DNA of 64,000 bases from Acinetobacter sp. NIPH 2100 (lineage in GTDB: Bacteria; Pseudomonadota; Gammaproteobacteria; Pseudomonadales; Moraxellaceae). This document shows positions 8,291 to 18,182 of this stretch, piece after piece (within the stretch, counting starts at the first letter, position 1; each line of letters starts with the position of its first letter). The stretch lies in contig NZ_KB850224.1 of the NCBI RefSeq assembly GCF_000369805.1, forward strand, positions 2,412,262 to 2,476,261, given 5' to 3'. The translations under genes and the position numbers were made by a program. A model generated the notes under the pieces. It was not told the DNA's origin and searched no databases. It saw only the letters and a program-made list of their open reading frames with translations.

Positions 8291-9001
8291 ATGAGCCCAC
8301 AAGCGATGCTCAATGGAAAATCATCTCAGGTGACTGAGCAAGCGGTGGAAATCATTCATCAACGCATTCAACAAAATACTTATGCGGTCGGCTCTGCCTT
8401 ACCCTCACAACGGGATCTTGCTATTCAATTGGGAATCAGCCGTGCCTCTTTACGTGAAGCATTGACCCGTCTTGCCGCTTTAGGTTTATTGGAAATCAAG
8501 GCAGGTAAAGGCGTTTACGTGATTTCTCAGCACAGCCAAGCAGCAGAGCAATGGGATGGCGAGCATCGAGTTTCACTTAAAGATTTCTATCAATTGCGTT
8601 ACGTACTGGAAGGTTTTTGTGCGCTGCTGGCGTGTGAATATTTAACTGAACAAGACAAATCAACCTTGCAGCAGCACTATCAAGCACTTGCGACAGCAAT
8701 TCAAGAGCAAAACTGGCAAGTGGCATCTGAATCTGATTACGCTTTTCATCAGCACATTATTCTGTTAAGCCATAATCAATCGATTATTCAAACACTTAAA
8801 ATGCATACAGAATGGATTAAAAAGAGCCAAATTCTTCCTTTTGTTCAACCTAATCTGGCATTTAAAACCATTCAAGAACATGAATTAATTCTACAAGCCT
8901 TATTTAAACAGGATGGAACTGCAGCTGAAAAAGCCATGCAAACGCATATTATTGGTGCTGCGCAACGGGCTGGTGTTTATTTTTCAAGACACAACAACTA
9001 A
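8291..9001 (+). CDS. FadR-subfamily GntR regulator of purine catabolism (predicted)
   Basis: DNA-binding regulator of about 236 residues with an N-terminal winged helix (LPSQRDLAIQLGISRASLREALTRLAALGLLEIKAGKGVYV, quoted in parts: core SRASLREALTRL) and a helical FCD ligand domain. The start may be TTG 8285 or ATG 8291; neither has an ideal ribosome site. It sits between alc and hpxO, and palindromes matching the FadR-subfamily operator lie in front of alc, hpxO and uraD, making it the likely regulator of these units. The effector is probably a purine or ureide intermediate; that is inferred. It should not be taken for the fatty-acid regulator FadR. Confidence 0.85.
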   Translation: MSPQAMLNGKSSQVTEQAVEIIHQRIQQNTYAVGSALPSQRDLAIQLGISRASLREALTRLAALGLLEIKAGKGVYVISQHSQAAEQWDGEHRVSLKDFYQLRYVLEGFCALLACEYLTEQDKSTLQQHYQALATAIQEQNWQVASESDYAFHQHIILLSHNQSIIQTLKMHTEWIKKSQILPFVQPNLAFKTIQEHELILQALFKQDGTAAEKAMQTHIIGAAQRAGVYFSRHNN

Positions 9002-9119
9002 ATATCCTCATTAATCTCAAATCCAATTGCCCAAAACTTGCACTTGCACATTTTTGCAGCATACTTTGACCCACATCCGTACACCCTTTCTCACTATGCT
9101 TTTTATTAAAGCACAATAT

Positions 9120-9132
9120 CTGGTATGACCAG
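9120..9132. promoter_or_regulatory. FadR-type operator in front of hpxO
   Basis: CTGGTATGACCAG is an inverted repeat with 5-bp perfect outer arms, 80 bases before the hpxO start. It matches the core of the sites at 8179 and 14241 with one central change. Confidence 0.6.
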
Positions 9133-9211
9133 TAAAACCAGTTCATTAAAATTGGCACACTTCTCGCTTAGAACAGCTTAGAAACTTTTGTAAATATCTA
9201 GGGTCTGAACG

Positions 9212-10369
9212 ATGAATATTGCAATTATAGGTGCAGGTATGGGTGGTTTGACTGCTGGTATCGCTTTAAAAAAATTTGGCCATCAAGTCACAATATATGA
9301 GCAAGCTGCTGAAATCTTACCTGTAGGTGCAGCGATTTCACTTTGGTCCAATGGCGTGAAATGCCTCAATTATTTGGGCTTAACGGATCAAATTCAGGCC
9401 CTAGGCGGACAAATGGAGTCTTTGGCCTATGTTGATGGCCTTCGCCAACAAACCATGACCCAATTTAGTTTATCCCCTTTATACAAGGAAGTTGGCCAAC
9501 GTGCCTACCCTGTTGCCAGAGCCGACCTGCAACAACTATTAATGCATCAATTTGGACTCAACGATATTCATTTAGGTATGAAAATGACAGTACTGGAAAC
9601 ACATCAGGATGAGGTCACGATTCATTTCCAAGATGATTCTCAAGTGACAGCTGATTTACTCATTGGTGCAGATGGTACACATTCACTTACCCGAAAATTT
9701 GTACTTGGCTACCAAGTTGAACGTCGTTATGCAGGTTATGTCAACTGGAATGGATTAGTCGAAGTGGATGAAAGTATTGCCCCCGCTCTACAATGGACGA
9801 CATATATCGGTGAAGGAAAACGTGTATCTCTGATGCCAGTCGCTCAAAATCGCTTCTATTTCTTTTTCGATGTGCCATTAGATGCTGGGCTGCCAAATGA
9901 TCGTAGTTATTATAAACAGGAGCTCAAAGCTCATTTTAATGGTTGGTGTGAACCCGTACAGAAACTCATTGATCGTTTAGATGAACAAAAAACCAACCGC
10001 GTAGAAATTCATGATATCGAACCTTTTATGGATTTTTATAAAGGACGTGTCGTTTTATTAGGCGATGCAGCACATAGTACTACACCAGATATTGGACAAG
10101 GTGGCTGCCAAGCCATGGAGGATGCGATTTATCTTGCCCGTGCATTGCAGATCAATACCTTTGGTTTAGAAGATGCTTTAGCACGTTATCAAAACAAACG
10201 TAATGATCGTACCAGAGAAATGGTCTTAAGAGCGCGTAAACGTTGTGATGTTACCCATATGAAAGATCCTGAAGTGACCCAAGAATGGTATCAATCACTT
10301 TATCAGGAACAAGGCTCGCATATTATGCAAGGAATCATTAGCAATATTATCGGTAATCCTTTAGATTAA
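9212..10369 (+). CDS. hpxO: FAD-dependent urate hydroxylase
   Basis: Flavoprotein monooxygenase of 385 residues that oxidises urate to 5-hydroxyisourate with NADH and oxygen. The FAD-binding GAGMGG is at residues 7-12, followed by the long helix and acidic strand end (YEQA). The second FAD motif [15 protein letters not shown] lies near residue 285. The sequence fits the HpxO family better than salicylate or 3-hydroxybenzoate hydroxylases, and the HIU hydrolase and OHCU decarboxylase genes nearby supply the next two steps. It is transcribed alone and ends at an intrinsic terminator. Confidence 0.9.
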   Translation: MNIAIIGAGMGGLTAGIALKKFGHQVTIYEQAAEILPVGAAISLWSNGVKCLNYLGLTDQIQALGGQMESLAYVDGLRQQTMTQFSLSPLYKEVGQRAYPVARADLQQLLMHQFGLNDIHLGMKMTVLETHQDEVTIHFQDDSQVTADLLIGADGTHSLTRKFVLGYQVERRYAGYVNWNGLVEVDESIAPALQWTTYIGEGKRVSLMPVAQNRFYFFFDVPLDAGLPNDRSYYKQELKAHFNGWCEPVQKLIDRLDEQKTNRVEIHDIEPFMDFYKGRVVLLGDAAHSTTPDIGQGGCQAMEDAIYLARALQINTFGLEDALARYQNKRNDRTREMVLRARKRCDVTHMKDPEVTQEWYQSLYQEQGSHIMQGIISNIIGNPLD

Positions 10370-10384
10370 TCACTGAAAGTTTAA

Positions 10385-10411
10385 CTCCCCCCTGTATAGG
10401 GGGCTTTTTTT
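10385..10411 (+). terminator. Intrinsic terminator after hpxO
   Basis: A C-run (10387-10392) pairs with a G-run (10399-10403) and is followed by seven T residues (10405-10411). Confidence 0.85.
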
Positions 10412-10482
10412 AGCTTAATGTTAAGACGATAAAAAATGCACACCTCTTTTGAGATATGCATTAGTGCTGATTACTCAGTCAA

Positions 10483-11778
10483 TCAGAATTTATAGCTCAA
10501 AGTAAAACGGTTTTGTAAAAAATTCTTGTCATAACGTGGCGAAGTTTGAATCCCAGCAAAATTACTGACACTAAAACCTTTCAAGGCACCCGTGAATTTA
10601 TAAATACCAAAGAGCATGTATTCAGATTGATTTCGGCTAGCCACATTTTCTGATTCCTTCAAATCCATAAAAGAATAACGCGCCCCTGCAATCACTTGAT
10701 CCGATACTTTGCCCTCTAAGGACAGCATCAGTGCATTACCGGCCCCGAGATCTTGGGTACTGGTAAAGAAAGGTTGTGCAAAGATTTCACCTGAAGAAGT
10801 CTGGCTGGCATATGGCATTAATAACGCGCCATTTAAATAACTGTTTCGATCTGGTTTGATATAGTTATAAGCCACTTTCAAACTGGCAGTTGGCAATACT
10901 TTTAAGGCAGCCTGTACACCCCAAATCTGACTATTGATCTCTCCTGCAAGCGCCTTACCTTGCTCATGACCAGACAGATATTGCAGCGAAAATTCAGGTG
11001 CATATTTAAGTTGAGTAAACCCAAGATCAGCTTGGGTATACAGTAGGCGTAGATAGTCATCATAATCCTGATACCAAAGCTGTGTTTTTAAAGTTTTGTC
11101 ATCCGCCAGCTCATAGCGCTTTCCAGCCCCAATTGACCATACCCCATCGGTTTCGACTTTTGAATTTTGACGCGTGCTTTTGCTGAACTCATCTTCTGCA
11201 TAGCTTTTATATTTATTCACCTTGGTCAAACGCAGGAAATCATGATTGTTGCCAATCTGCACATCTGCGGCTTGAAATAAAAACATCAATACACGGCGGT
11301 CTGCGTAGTCTCCCATAAAAGGTAAATTTAAACGCTGATTACCCACAGTCACTCGAGCCACATCATTTCTCCACGTGAGATATGCTTCTGCCAAACCATC
11401 ACGATCTTCTTTTAGCTCTGAGACTTCATCATTTTTATTTTTCTCATCCAGGCGACGCTGAATGTCGTAACCAATTGCGGCCTGTACTCCGTAAAAAGGC
11501 GCTGTCTCATATTTAATATAGCCTCCAATCACTGCAGTATCTTGATTTAAATTATTCACAAAATAACCATTATTCAGCGAATAATAGGTCGATTTCACAG
11601 CACCATGTACACCACCACAGCTGAATGCATCAGTCAAATTCGTAACCGAGTAACTGCTACGTTGACAGTTCTGGTCCAAATTAAACAGCCCATTTAAGCT
11701 AGTATCTGCTGCCGAAGCTTGTATTGCAGTCGTTAAGGACATAGTCAAAATTGCTGCATTTAATTTAAGATTTTTCAT
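10483..11778 (-). CDS. OprD-family outer-membrane porin (purine cluster)
   Basis: Outer-membrane channel of about 431 residues. I chose ATG 11778 (MKNLKLNAAIL) because GGGGAAA precedes it and a signal peptide ending TAIQASA follows directly; the frame start at 11856 would put 26 residues in front of that signal. The mature protein has alternating beta strands, a lone Cys pair near the N-terminus and a C-terminal aromatic residue (LSYKF). It follows the NCS2 permease gene in the same direction, so it probably admits a purine or ureide to the periplasm. Confidence 0.85.
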   Translation of the reverse strand: MKNLKLNAAILTMSLTTAIQASAADTSLNGLFNLDQNCQRSSYSVTNLTDAFSCGGVHGAVKSTYYSLNNGYFVNNLNQDTAVIGGYIKYETAPFYGVQAAIGYDIQRRLDEKNKNDEVSELKEDRDGLAEAYLTWRNDVARVTVGNQRLNLPFMGDYADRRVLMFLFQAADVQIGNNHDFLRLTKVNKYKSYAEDEFSKSTRQNSKVETDGVWSIGAGKRYELADDKTLKTQLWYQDYDDYLRLLYTQADLGFTQLKYAPEFSLQYLSGHEQGKALAGEINSQIWGVQAALKVLPTASLKVAYNYIKPDRNSYLNGALLMPYASQTSSGEIFAQPFFTSTQDLGAGNALMLSLEGKVSDQVIAGARYSFMDLKESENVASRNQSEYMLFGIYKFTGALKGFSVSNFAGIQTSPRYDKNFLQNRFTLSYKF

Positions 11779-11954
11779 GAGTATTTCCCCGAATGTTTCA
11801 TATAAAAATCGCTTTAAGCCTTTAAAAAATCTGTTTTTGGCATTTTTAAAAGTCAAAAACTCCCCTAGGCCTATTCAAAAATGAATAAGCGATTTTTAAA
11901 TTTTTGTTGATTAAAAAAGTTTAAGTTAGGCGTCCGTCTCCATATTGAAATTGA

Positions 11955-13328
11955 TCAATGCCCTGAATTTAATGGCAAAGTCGTAACCTCAACGGATTTC
12001 TTATGAAATGGCAAATGGTTAAAAATAATATTCAGTAAAATCGCGGTGATACAGGCAGAACTGATACCTGAATGCAATAGCGTTTTTACCCATGTCGGGA
12101 ATTGAGCATAGAATTCCTGATTCACAATCGGGATCATACCAATGGCCAGCGAGGTTGCGACAATAATCAGGTTTTTGTGGTCGTTATAATCGACTTTGGC
12201 GAGCGTTCTGATTCCACTGGCAGCAACTGTACCAAATAACACAATCCCTGCTCCACCCAAAACAGGCATCGGAATTGATGCAACCAAACGGCCTACGATC
12301 GGCAATAAACCCAGAATAATTAAAATCCCGCCTGCAGTTGCCACCACAAAACGGCTTTTAATTCCTGTAATTGCGACCAGACCTACATTCTGAGCAAACG
12401 CAGTTTGCATAAATGAACCAAAGATCGGAGAAATTGCACTAGATAGCATATCGGCCCGTAAACCATCACCAATGCGTTTTGAATCAACCTTGCTTCCCAC
12501 AATTTCACCAATCGCAATAATATCAGCTGTGGTTTCAGTCATAATCACTAAAGTCACAATCACCATGGAAAGAATAGCTGAAAATTCAAATACAGGCGAA
12601 CCAAAATGGAAAAAACTTGGAAACGCAAAAATGGGTCCTGTACTTACTTTGGAAAAATCAGTAAATCCTGCAACATAGGCAAACACTGTACCCAAGACGA
12701 TTGCAGCAAGAATCGCAAGTCGACGGAGAACCTGACTACGCAACATATTAAAAACAATCACAATTGCCAGTGTCACAACCGCCAAACCGACATTGGCAGG
12801 ATCACCCCAGTTTTCAACTTTGGGATTGCCTCCCATCATCCAGCGAATCGCAACAGGCATCAGCGAAATACCAATCATGGTAATCACGCAGCCCGTCACT
12901 ACAGGCGGGAAAAAACGAATAATCTTTGCAAAAAATGGCGTAAGTAATAAGCCAATTAAAGAAGCAACAATCACTGCACCAAAAGCAGATGCCAAACCTC
13001 CACCTGTACTCACAATTGCCAAAATGGTTGCAACACCAGCAAAAGAAACACCTTGTACAATTGGTAATTTTGCGCCGAAATGCTTAAACCCAATGGTTTG
13101 CAAAACCGTTGCAATTCCGCCAACAAATAAGGCAGCTGCGACCAGCAATCCTATCTCAGAAGCATCTAACCCAGCCGCCGCGCCAATAATTAAAGGCGGA
13201 GCAATAATGCCACCATACATCGTCAATACATGTTGCAAGCCATATAGGATATTCTTATTCATTCCTAAATATTGATGTTCAGCGGTTCTATTGGCATCTT
13301 GCTCTAAATTTAAGTTATCTTGATGCAT
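11955..13328 (-). CDS. NCS2-family purine permease (xanthine/urate type)
   Basis: Inner-membrane nucleobase:cation symporter of 457 residues with about 12-14 hydrophobic segments. The NCS2 signature region TAFAQNVGLVAITGIKSR and the following GGAGIVLFGTVAASG loop are present. The neighbouring urate enzymes make urate or xanthine the likely cargo. It follows uraH by 48 bases on the same strand with a good AGAGGA site, so uraD, uraH, the permease and the porin may share a transcript. Confidence 0.9.
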   Translation of the reverse strand: MHQDNLNLEQDANRTAEHQYLGMNKNILYGLQHVLTMYGGIIAPPLIIGAAAGLDASEIGLLVAAALFVGGIATVLQTIGFKHFGAKLPIVQGVSFAGVATILAIVSTGGGLASAFGAVIVASLIGLLLTPFFAKIIRFFPPVVTGCVITMIGISLMPVAIRWMMGGNPKVENWGDPANVGLAVVTLAIVIVFNMLRSQVLRRLAILAAIVLGTVFAYVAGFTDFSKVSTGPIFAFPSFFHFGSPVFEFSAILSMVIVTLVIMTETTADIIAIGEIVGSKVDSKRIGDGLRADMLSSAISPIFGSFMQTAFAQNVGLVAITGIKSRFVVATAGGILIILGLLPIVGRLVASIPMPVLGGAGIVLFGTVAASGIRTLAKVDYNDHKNLIIVATSLAIGMIPIVNQEFYAQFPTWVKTLLHSGISSACITAILLNIIFNHLPFHKKSVEVTTLPLNSGH

Positions 13329-13376
13329 CGCTTATTCCTCTAATTAAATCATAATGTCCACATTGCTTGTACTGGT

Positions 13377-13712
13377 TTAGCTGCCACGATAAGTTGAGTA
13401 TGAAAAAGGGCTAATTAATAAAGGGACGTGATAATGCTGCTGAATATCCACGACCTTAAAATCAATAGAAACCCGTGGATAAAAACTATCAGTATTTAAA
13501 GATTCAAAATAATCTGCCACTTCGAAAATTAACTGATAATTACTTTGAATAAATGCATCGATCTTGAATACTGGAATACGACCATCTGCGTCAGTGAATT
13601 GTTGATCTAGTAAAATATATTCATGGTCAATTTCTTGTCGTAGCTTGACCAAGACTTTTGCTGCGGGTTGCCCCAAAGACGCATTTAAAATATGTGTGCT
13701 GATACCCGCCAT
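13377..13712 (-). CDS. uraH: 5-hydroxyisourate hydrolase
   Basis: Transthyretin-like hydrolase of 111 residues that opens 5-hydroxyisourate to OHCU. The N-terminal STHILNASLGQPA and the C-terminal YSTYRGS tail are the diagnostic active-site motifs. Its ATG shares one base with the uraD stop (TAATG), indicating coupled translation. There is no signal peptide, so it acts in the cytoplasm. Confidence 0.95.
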   Translation of the reverse strand: MAGISTHILNASLGQPAAKVLVKLRQEIDHEYILLDQQFTDADGRIPVFKIDAFIQSNYQLIFEVADYFESLNTDSFYPRVSIDFKVVDIQQHYHVPLLISPFSYSTYRGS

Positions 13713-14212
13713 TATTGAATCTCCTGTTTTAAACGCATCAAGGCAATCTCCGCCAATTGTTGTTTTACTTCAGCTTGCTCTTGTTCAACCGTATTCAATA
13801 ATCGACGTTGCAACTCTGACAAAATTTGTTGGCCTGAGCGACCCGCAGCACGAATCAGGTAGATATGTCCAAATTTGCGCTCATAATCTAAATTGCCCTG
13901 ATATAGCGCCAGTTGCACGACAGCATCGGTTTCAACTTGGCTTTGTTCATGTTGAGAAAATTGCTGTTCTTTTTCAGACAAAACTGCTGCTGCTTTTTTC
14001 TCGCCAATACGTGGATGTTGCGCTAAAGCCTCGGAAATATCTGACCATGACCATGCTTGAGCTTGTGCAAATGCAGCTTGATAAAGTTGGTCTTTAGACA
14101 AATAAGGGCGTTGACCTACCAGTTTAGAAGTCCAAGTCGGGATATGTACGCAAGCTTGTAAAACAAGCCCAGCTTCCCCTGAATCCAGTTGATTGAATGT
14201 TTCTAGCTGCAT
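13712..14212 (-). CDS. uraD: 2-oxo-4-hydroxy-4-carboxy-5-ureidoimidazoline (OHCU) decarboxylase
   Basis: All-helical decarboxylase of 166 residues that makes S-allantoin from OHCU. The HPRIGEKKAA motif with the catalytic His lies near residue 64, and the FGHIYLIRAAGRS segment near residue 118 is also typical. It is the first gene of the leftward uraD-uraH-permease-porin unit, and a FadR-type operator lies 29 bases upstream of its start. Confidence 0.95.
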   Translation of the reverse strand: MQLETFNQLDSGEAGLVLQACVHIPTWTSKLVGQRPYLSKDQLYQAAFAQAQAWSWSDISEALAQHPRIGEKKAAAVLSEKEQQFSQHEQSQVETDAVVQLALYQGNLDYERKFGHIYLIRAAGRSGQQILSELQRRLLNTVEQEQAEVKQQLAEIALMRLKQEIQ

Positions 14213-14559
14213 AGCTGCTCCAATTTAACGCATTGTCTGACTGGTCAGACCAGATGTATTAAATTAAGCAATGACTATGCCAACTGTTCCGGAACATGCA
14301 GGATTCTTTATTGTTCTTTTAATTTATTTAACCAATCTAAATGCATTTATTTAAAATTGAATAATCTATTTTTATTTATAAGTTGTATTAATAAATAAAA
14401 TATCATCTTCCAATATAGAAAAATTGACTATAAAAAAATCATCTGCTAGTTTTTATTTGCTCGCACGATCTTATATATTTAGAGCATATACATAATAAAT
14501 TAAGATCAAATAAAAACCAAAAACCATGCTTTATTTTAATAATCAAAAGAGAAAATAAT
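14213..14559. other. AT-rich divergent promoter region
   Basis: Between uraD and the amidase gene I see no coding sequence. Apart from the operator at 14241 the stretch is strongly AT-rich, with many TTTA/TAAA runs and no clear further motif. Confidence 0.6.
14241..14253. promoter_or_regulatory. FadR-type operator in front of uraD
   Basis: CTGGTCAGACCAG has perfect 6-bp arms around one central base. It lies 29 bases upstream of uraD, where a bound regulator would block the promoter. It is the best of the three copies in the window. Confidence 0.7.
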
Positions 14560-15684
14560 ATGTGTACCGAGTTTATTCTACCTCAAGCAACAAACTACCG
14601 TATTTCTGGACGTACAATGGATTTCGCTGCTACGTTTACATGGCAGTTGGCAGCAATTCCTTTGGCAACATCTTTAAAAGCAATCGACACGCTAAGCTCA
14701 CATTCACCTGCCTATCATTGGACAGCTAAATATGGGTTTATGGGGATTGGGATTAAACTCCCTTTAAATCTGTTTGATACAAAACTATGTGATGCCATGA
14801 ACACAGAAGGCTTTTCAGCAGCGGCCCTCTGGTTGCCCCCTTCCCGTTATCCGAAAAAGGCAGATGCACCGCAAAATGCCAAACTTATTTCTGCATTGGA
14901 TATTTGTGGTTGGGCTGCCTCGAATTACAACTCAGTCGAAATGTTGAAAAAGGATTTATACGCTATCCAGCAAGGTCAATCCACTTCACTCGGAGAAGTT
15001 TTGTATTTTTGGGATCCACTACAGTTCTCTGAACACAGTGAATTGAATCAAAGCGATGAACTGAAAAATCTTATCCCGATTCATTTCCAATTTCATGATA
15101 AAACTGGCGCAAGCTTGGTACTTGAGTTTCGTGATGGCCAACTGTCGATTACAGACAATACCGATATTGGTGTTATGACCAATACTCCGTTTATTGAATG
15201 GCATCGTACCAATTTAGAAAACTATCTGGGCGTCACCAATGTTGAAACTGACAGCCAAACCATCATCGGTTTAAATGTGAATAAAGCAGGCAATGGTGGT
15301 GGTTCGATTGGACTTTCTTCATCTGCATTGCCCTCCGATCGGTTCCTACGTACAGCATTCACGCTAAATTATTCAATTCCTTGGTTAAACCAAGCACAAC
15401 GCCCAAGTAATACCGCTGCTGTCGCCCATGTAATGAATGTGATTAAAGGTATTTATGTCACTCGCGAGCAATGCATTGACCAAAGTGGCAATATTAAAGG
15501 TGACTATACCCAATGGGAAATTGTCCGTGATCATAGCAATCTGGTTTTCTATATTTCAACAACTGCAAGCTTAGGGTTCTGGCAAGTTAACTTTTCAGAT
15601 TACCAACTGGGTCAAAATGCCCAACCACAGTTTGCTGTCATTTCAGATGCAACTCAAATGCCGGTTTTAACTGCAACGGCTTAA
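14560..15684 (+). CDS. Linear amide C-N hydrolase (choloylglycine hydrolase/penicillin V acylase family)
   Basis: Ntn-hydrolase of 374 residues. Cys2 (MCTEF) becomes the N-terminal nucleophile once Met is removed; the downstream GRTMDF motif with Arg/Asp and the TNTPFIEWHRTNLENY segment near residue 206 are family hallmarks. There is no signal peptide. Members hydrolyse bile-salt amides, penicillin V or N-acyl homoserine lactones; the substrate here cannot be told. The gene stands alone between the purine and quinate clusters and ends at a strong terminator shared with quiA. Confidence 0.85.
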   Translation: MCTEFILPQATNYRISGRTMDFAATFTWQLAAIPLATSLKAIDTLSSHSPAYHWTAKYGFMGIGIKLPLNLFDTKLCDAMNTEGFSAAALWLPPSRYPKKADAPQNAKLISALDICGWAASNYNSVEMLKKDLYAIQQGQSTSLGEVLYFWDPLQFSEHSELNQSDELKNLIPIHFQFHDKTGASLVLEFRDGQLSITDNTDIGVMTNTPFIEWHRTNLENYLGVTNVETDSQTIIGLNVNKAGNGGGSIGLSSSALPSDRFLRTAFTLNYSIPWLNQAQRPSNTAAVAHVMNVIKGIYVTREQCIDQSGNIKGDYTQWEIVRDHSNLVFYISTTASLGFWQVNFSDYQLGQNAQPQFAVISDATQMPVLTATA

Positions 15685-15695
15685 AATAAATCAAA

Positions 15696-15729
15696 AAAAA
15701 ATGGCAATCCCCAAGGATTGCCATTTTTT
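15696..15729. terminator. Bidirectional terminator between amidase gene and quiA
   Basis: Perfect 15-bp stem (15696-15710 with 15715-15729), 4-base loop, with an A-run on the left arm and a T-run on the right arm, so it works for both convergent genes. Confidence 0.9.
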
Positions 15730-15742
15730 AAGAATGAAAGAT

Positions 15743-18166
15743 TTAGTTCAAGCTATACGCAATCACATAGTCACCATGATCAGGTGATTGACGTGCACCA
15801 CCCGCGGTAATTAGTACATACTGCTTACCTGATTTAGGTGACACATAGCTGATTGGTGTAGCTTGGCTACCCACAGGTAAACGTGATTTCCAAAGCTCTT
15901 TACCGGAAGATGCATCCAATGCACGCAAGTAATAATCTTGAGTCGCAGCAAAGAAGACTAAACCACCTTGAGTTGCCATTGGACCACCAATCGTCGGCAT
16001 GCCAATTGGAACAGGCAAGCCCATTTTGATTCCCATCGGGCCTGTATCCTGTACTGTTCCCATGGGTACTTGCCACGCCACCTGACGAGTTTTCATATCT
16101 ACTGCCGTCATGGTGCCATATGGCGGTTTTTGGCAAGGGATCATTAATTTCGACCAGAAACGATCTTTATTGACTTTGTATGGGGTTCCTTTCATTGGTA
16201 CCGCGCCCATACCTGTATTGACTTTTTCACCACCATTGGCCTGAACAGCCAGATCTTCTGGGGTTTGTTCAATCAACTGAATCCATAGACCTAAGCGCAT
16301 GTCATTGACGAACATATATTGATGGCTTGGATCGAAGGCGATACTGCCCCAGTTCATCCCGCCCAAAGAACCTGGGAAGCTCAATGACTTATCGGTACCT
16401 GGTGCAGTAAATAAGCCTTCATAACGCATTGATTTGAAGTTAATACGGCACATCAGCTGGTCAAATGGTGTTGCACCCCACATATCCGATTCAGTGATTG
16501 TCTGGTTACCAATTTGTGGCATTTCTACCGAACGTGGTTGAGTTGGGCTGTATTGCTCTCCTTTGATATCGGCAGGTTTTACAGGCTGCTCAATCACTTT
16601 GGTGAGCGGTTGCCCTGTTACGCGATCCAAGACAAAGAACTGGCCTGATTTGGTGCCAATCACCACAGCAGGTTTATTGCGACCATCCTTCATTGGGAAA
16701 TCCACCAAGCTTGGCTGCATTGGCAAATCAAAATCCCAGAGGTCATTATGCACCGTTTGATAGACCCACTTTTCCTTACCTGTAGTTGCATCTAAAGCAA
16801 GAACAGAGGAGTTGTATTTATGGTCCAATGGTTGACGATTACCGCCCCAGACATCGACAGATGAGCTTCCCATTGGCAAGAATACCGTGTTCATTTGCGG
16901 ATCATAAGACATCGCTGCCCAAGAATTTGCTGAACTACGTTTATAGGTTTCTCCATCCTTTAACACATGGTTTGGATCAGGATTACGTGGATCAAAAGCC
17001 CAACGTAATTCACCTGTAATGACATCGTATGCACGAATCACACCACCCGGCATATCGGCAGCAAAGTTATCGGCAATACGACTACCCACCACAATCACTG
17101 TACCCGCAATGGTTGGCGCTGAAGTGACTTCAAAACGTGGTGCTGTGGTTCCCTCACCCAAGCCTTTGAGCAAGTCAACGGTGCCTTCTACACCAAAGTC
17201 TTTACAACGTTCACCCGTATCTGCATTGACTGCGATTAAGCGACCATCTGGTGTATTGGTATAAACACGACGTAGGCATGAGGTATTGTTTGCTGCCGCT
17301 TTTACTGGGGTTGCTCCCGCTAGAGTCGGCTGAACCAGTGCTTGCGTTGAGTCAAAATAAGCAACACCACGGCAACGCTCCCATGCGTCCGATTTGGAAT
17401 TGACTTCCGCTTTCCAGAGTTGTTTACCTGAATCAGCTTCTAACGCAAAAATGTCGTTATGCGGGGTACATAGGAAAATCTTATTGCCCACTTGTAGCGG
17501 CGTCATCTGATCTTCTGCACCATTTCCCGAACCTGTGGTGAAATCACCCGTACGGAAACGCCAGACTTCTTTCAACTGATGCACATTATCGCGTGTGATC
17601 TGATCCAGTGCAGCAAAACGGCTACCCCCTGAATCCTGACCATAATGCGCCCAGTTGATCTGCTTCATATCCGTTTTTACAGGAATCAGTGGTAATGCCT
17701 CACCAGAAGCCGTCACGGTTGGATGTGGCTGGAACATCTGATAAAGGCCAATCACCATGCCAATAACCGTTAATATTCCGAGACCATAAGCAGGTAAATC
17801 CGCACTCGGTTGATATTGATAACGACGAATGGCAGGTAAAGTAAACATCAGGGCTGCAAATAAACCTGCGGGGAACATCAGTCTTGAAAATAGAGGCCAA
17901 AACTCCCAGCCTGCATCAAACAATGACCAAACAATCGTTCCTGCAAACACCAATGTAAATAACCAAACACCCAACGCTTTTTTCTTAAAAATAAAAAGCG
18001 CAGCGATCAGCGTTAATACACCTGAAATCAAGAAATACCAAGTACCACCAAGCGTTGCTAATTTGAACCCACCCACTGTAAAAAACAGGCCTGTGAGCAA
18101 CAAAACTAACGCCAAAATAAAGCACCATATTTTTAGTATGGTATGTGAGCTAGAAGATTCAGACAT
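15743..18166 (-). CDS. quiA: PQQ-dependent quinate/shikimate dehydrogenase (quinone)
   Basis: Membrane-bound quinoprotein of 807 residues that oxidises quinate to 3-dehydroquinate and shikimate to 3-dehydroshikimate at the periplasmic face, passing electrons to ubiquinone. About five hydrophobic helices fill residues 10-140; the rest is a beta-propeller with repeated W/G-rich motifs (GKQLWKAEV, GELRWAFDP, GKEKWVYQT, GKELWKSRL). GGAGG lies 7 bases before the ATG. It is the last gene of the pca-qui run, after quiX, as in Acinetobacter baylyi. PQQ must be made elsewhere. Confidence 0.95.
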   Translation of the reverse strand: MSESSSSHTILKIWCFILALVLLLTGLFFTVGGFKLATLGGTWYFLISGVLTLIAALFIFKKKALGVWLFTLVFAGTIVWSLFDAGWEFWPLFSRLMFPAGLFAALMFTLPAIRRYQYQPSADLPAYGLGILTVIGMVIGLYQMFQPHPTVTASGEALPLIPVKTDMKQINWAHYGQDSGGSRFAALDQITRDNVHQLKEVWRFRTGDFTTGSGNGAEDQMTPLQVGNKIFLCTPHNDIFALEADSGKQLWKAEVNSKSDAWERCRGVAYFDSTQALVQPTLAGATPVKAAANNTSCLRRVYTNTPDGRLIAVNADTGERCKDFGVEGTVDLLKGLGEGTTAPRFEVTSAPTIAGTVIVVGSRIADNFAADMPGGVIRAYDVITGELRWAFDPRNPDPNHVLKDGETYKRSSANSWAAMSYDPQMNTVFLPMGSSSVDVWGGNRQPLDHKYNSSVLALDATTGKEKWVYQTVHNDLWDFDLPMQPSLVDFPMKDGRNKPAVVIGTKSGQFFVLDRVTGQPLTKVIEQPVKPADIKGEQYSPTQPRSVEMPQIGNQTITESDMWGATPFDQLMCRINFKSMRYEGLFTAPGTDKSLSFPGSLGGMNWGSIAFDPSHQYMFVNDMRLGLWIQLIEQTPEDLAVQANGGEKVNTGMGAVPMKGTPYKVNKDRFWSKLMIPCQKPPYGTMTAVDMKTRQVAWQVPMGTVQDTGPMGIKMGLPVPIGMPTIGGPMATQGGLVFFAATQDYYLRALDASSGKELWKSRLPVGSQATPISYVSPKSGKQYVLITAGGARQSPDHGDYVIAYSLN

Positions 18167-18182
18167 CGCTCATCCTCCTGTA

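Noticed and set aside
8291..9001. Fatty-acid regulator FadR
   Set aside because: Only the subfamily and operator type match; all neighbours are purine genes.
12606..13275. Plus-strand frames opposite the NCS2 permease
   Set aside because: They are shadow frames of a well-supported membrane protein gene.
14560..15684. Bile-salt hydrolase
   Set aside because: The family is right but the substrate cannot be read from the sequence, and the organism gives no reason to expect bile salts.
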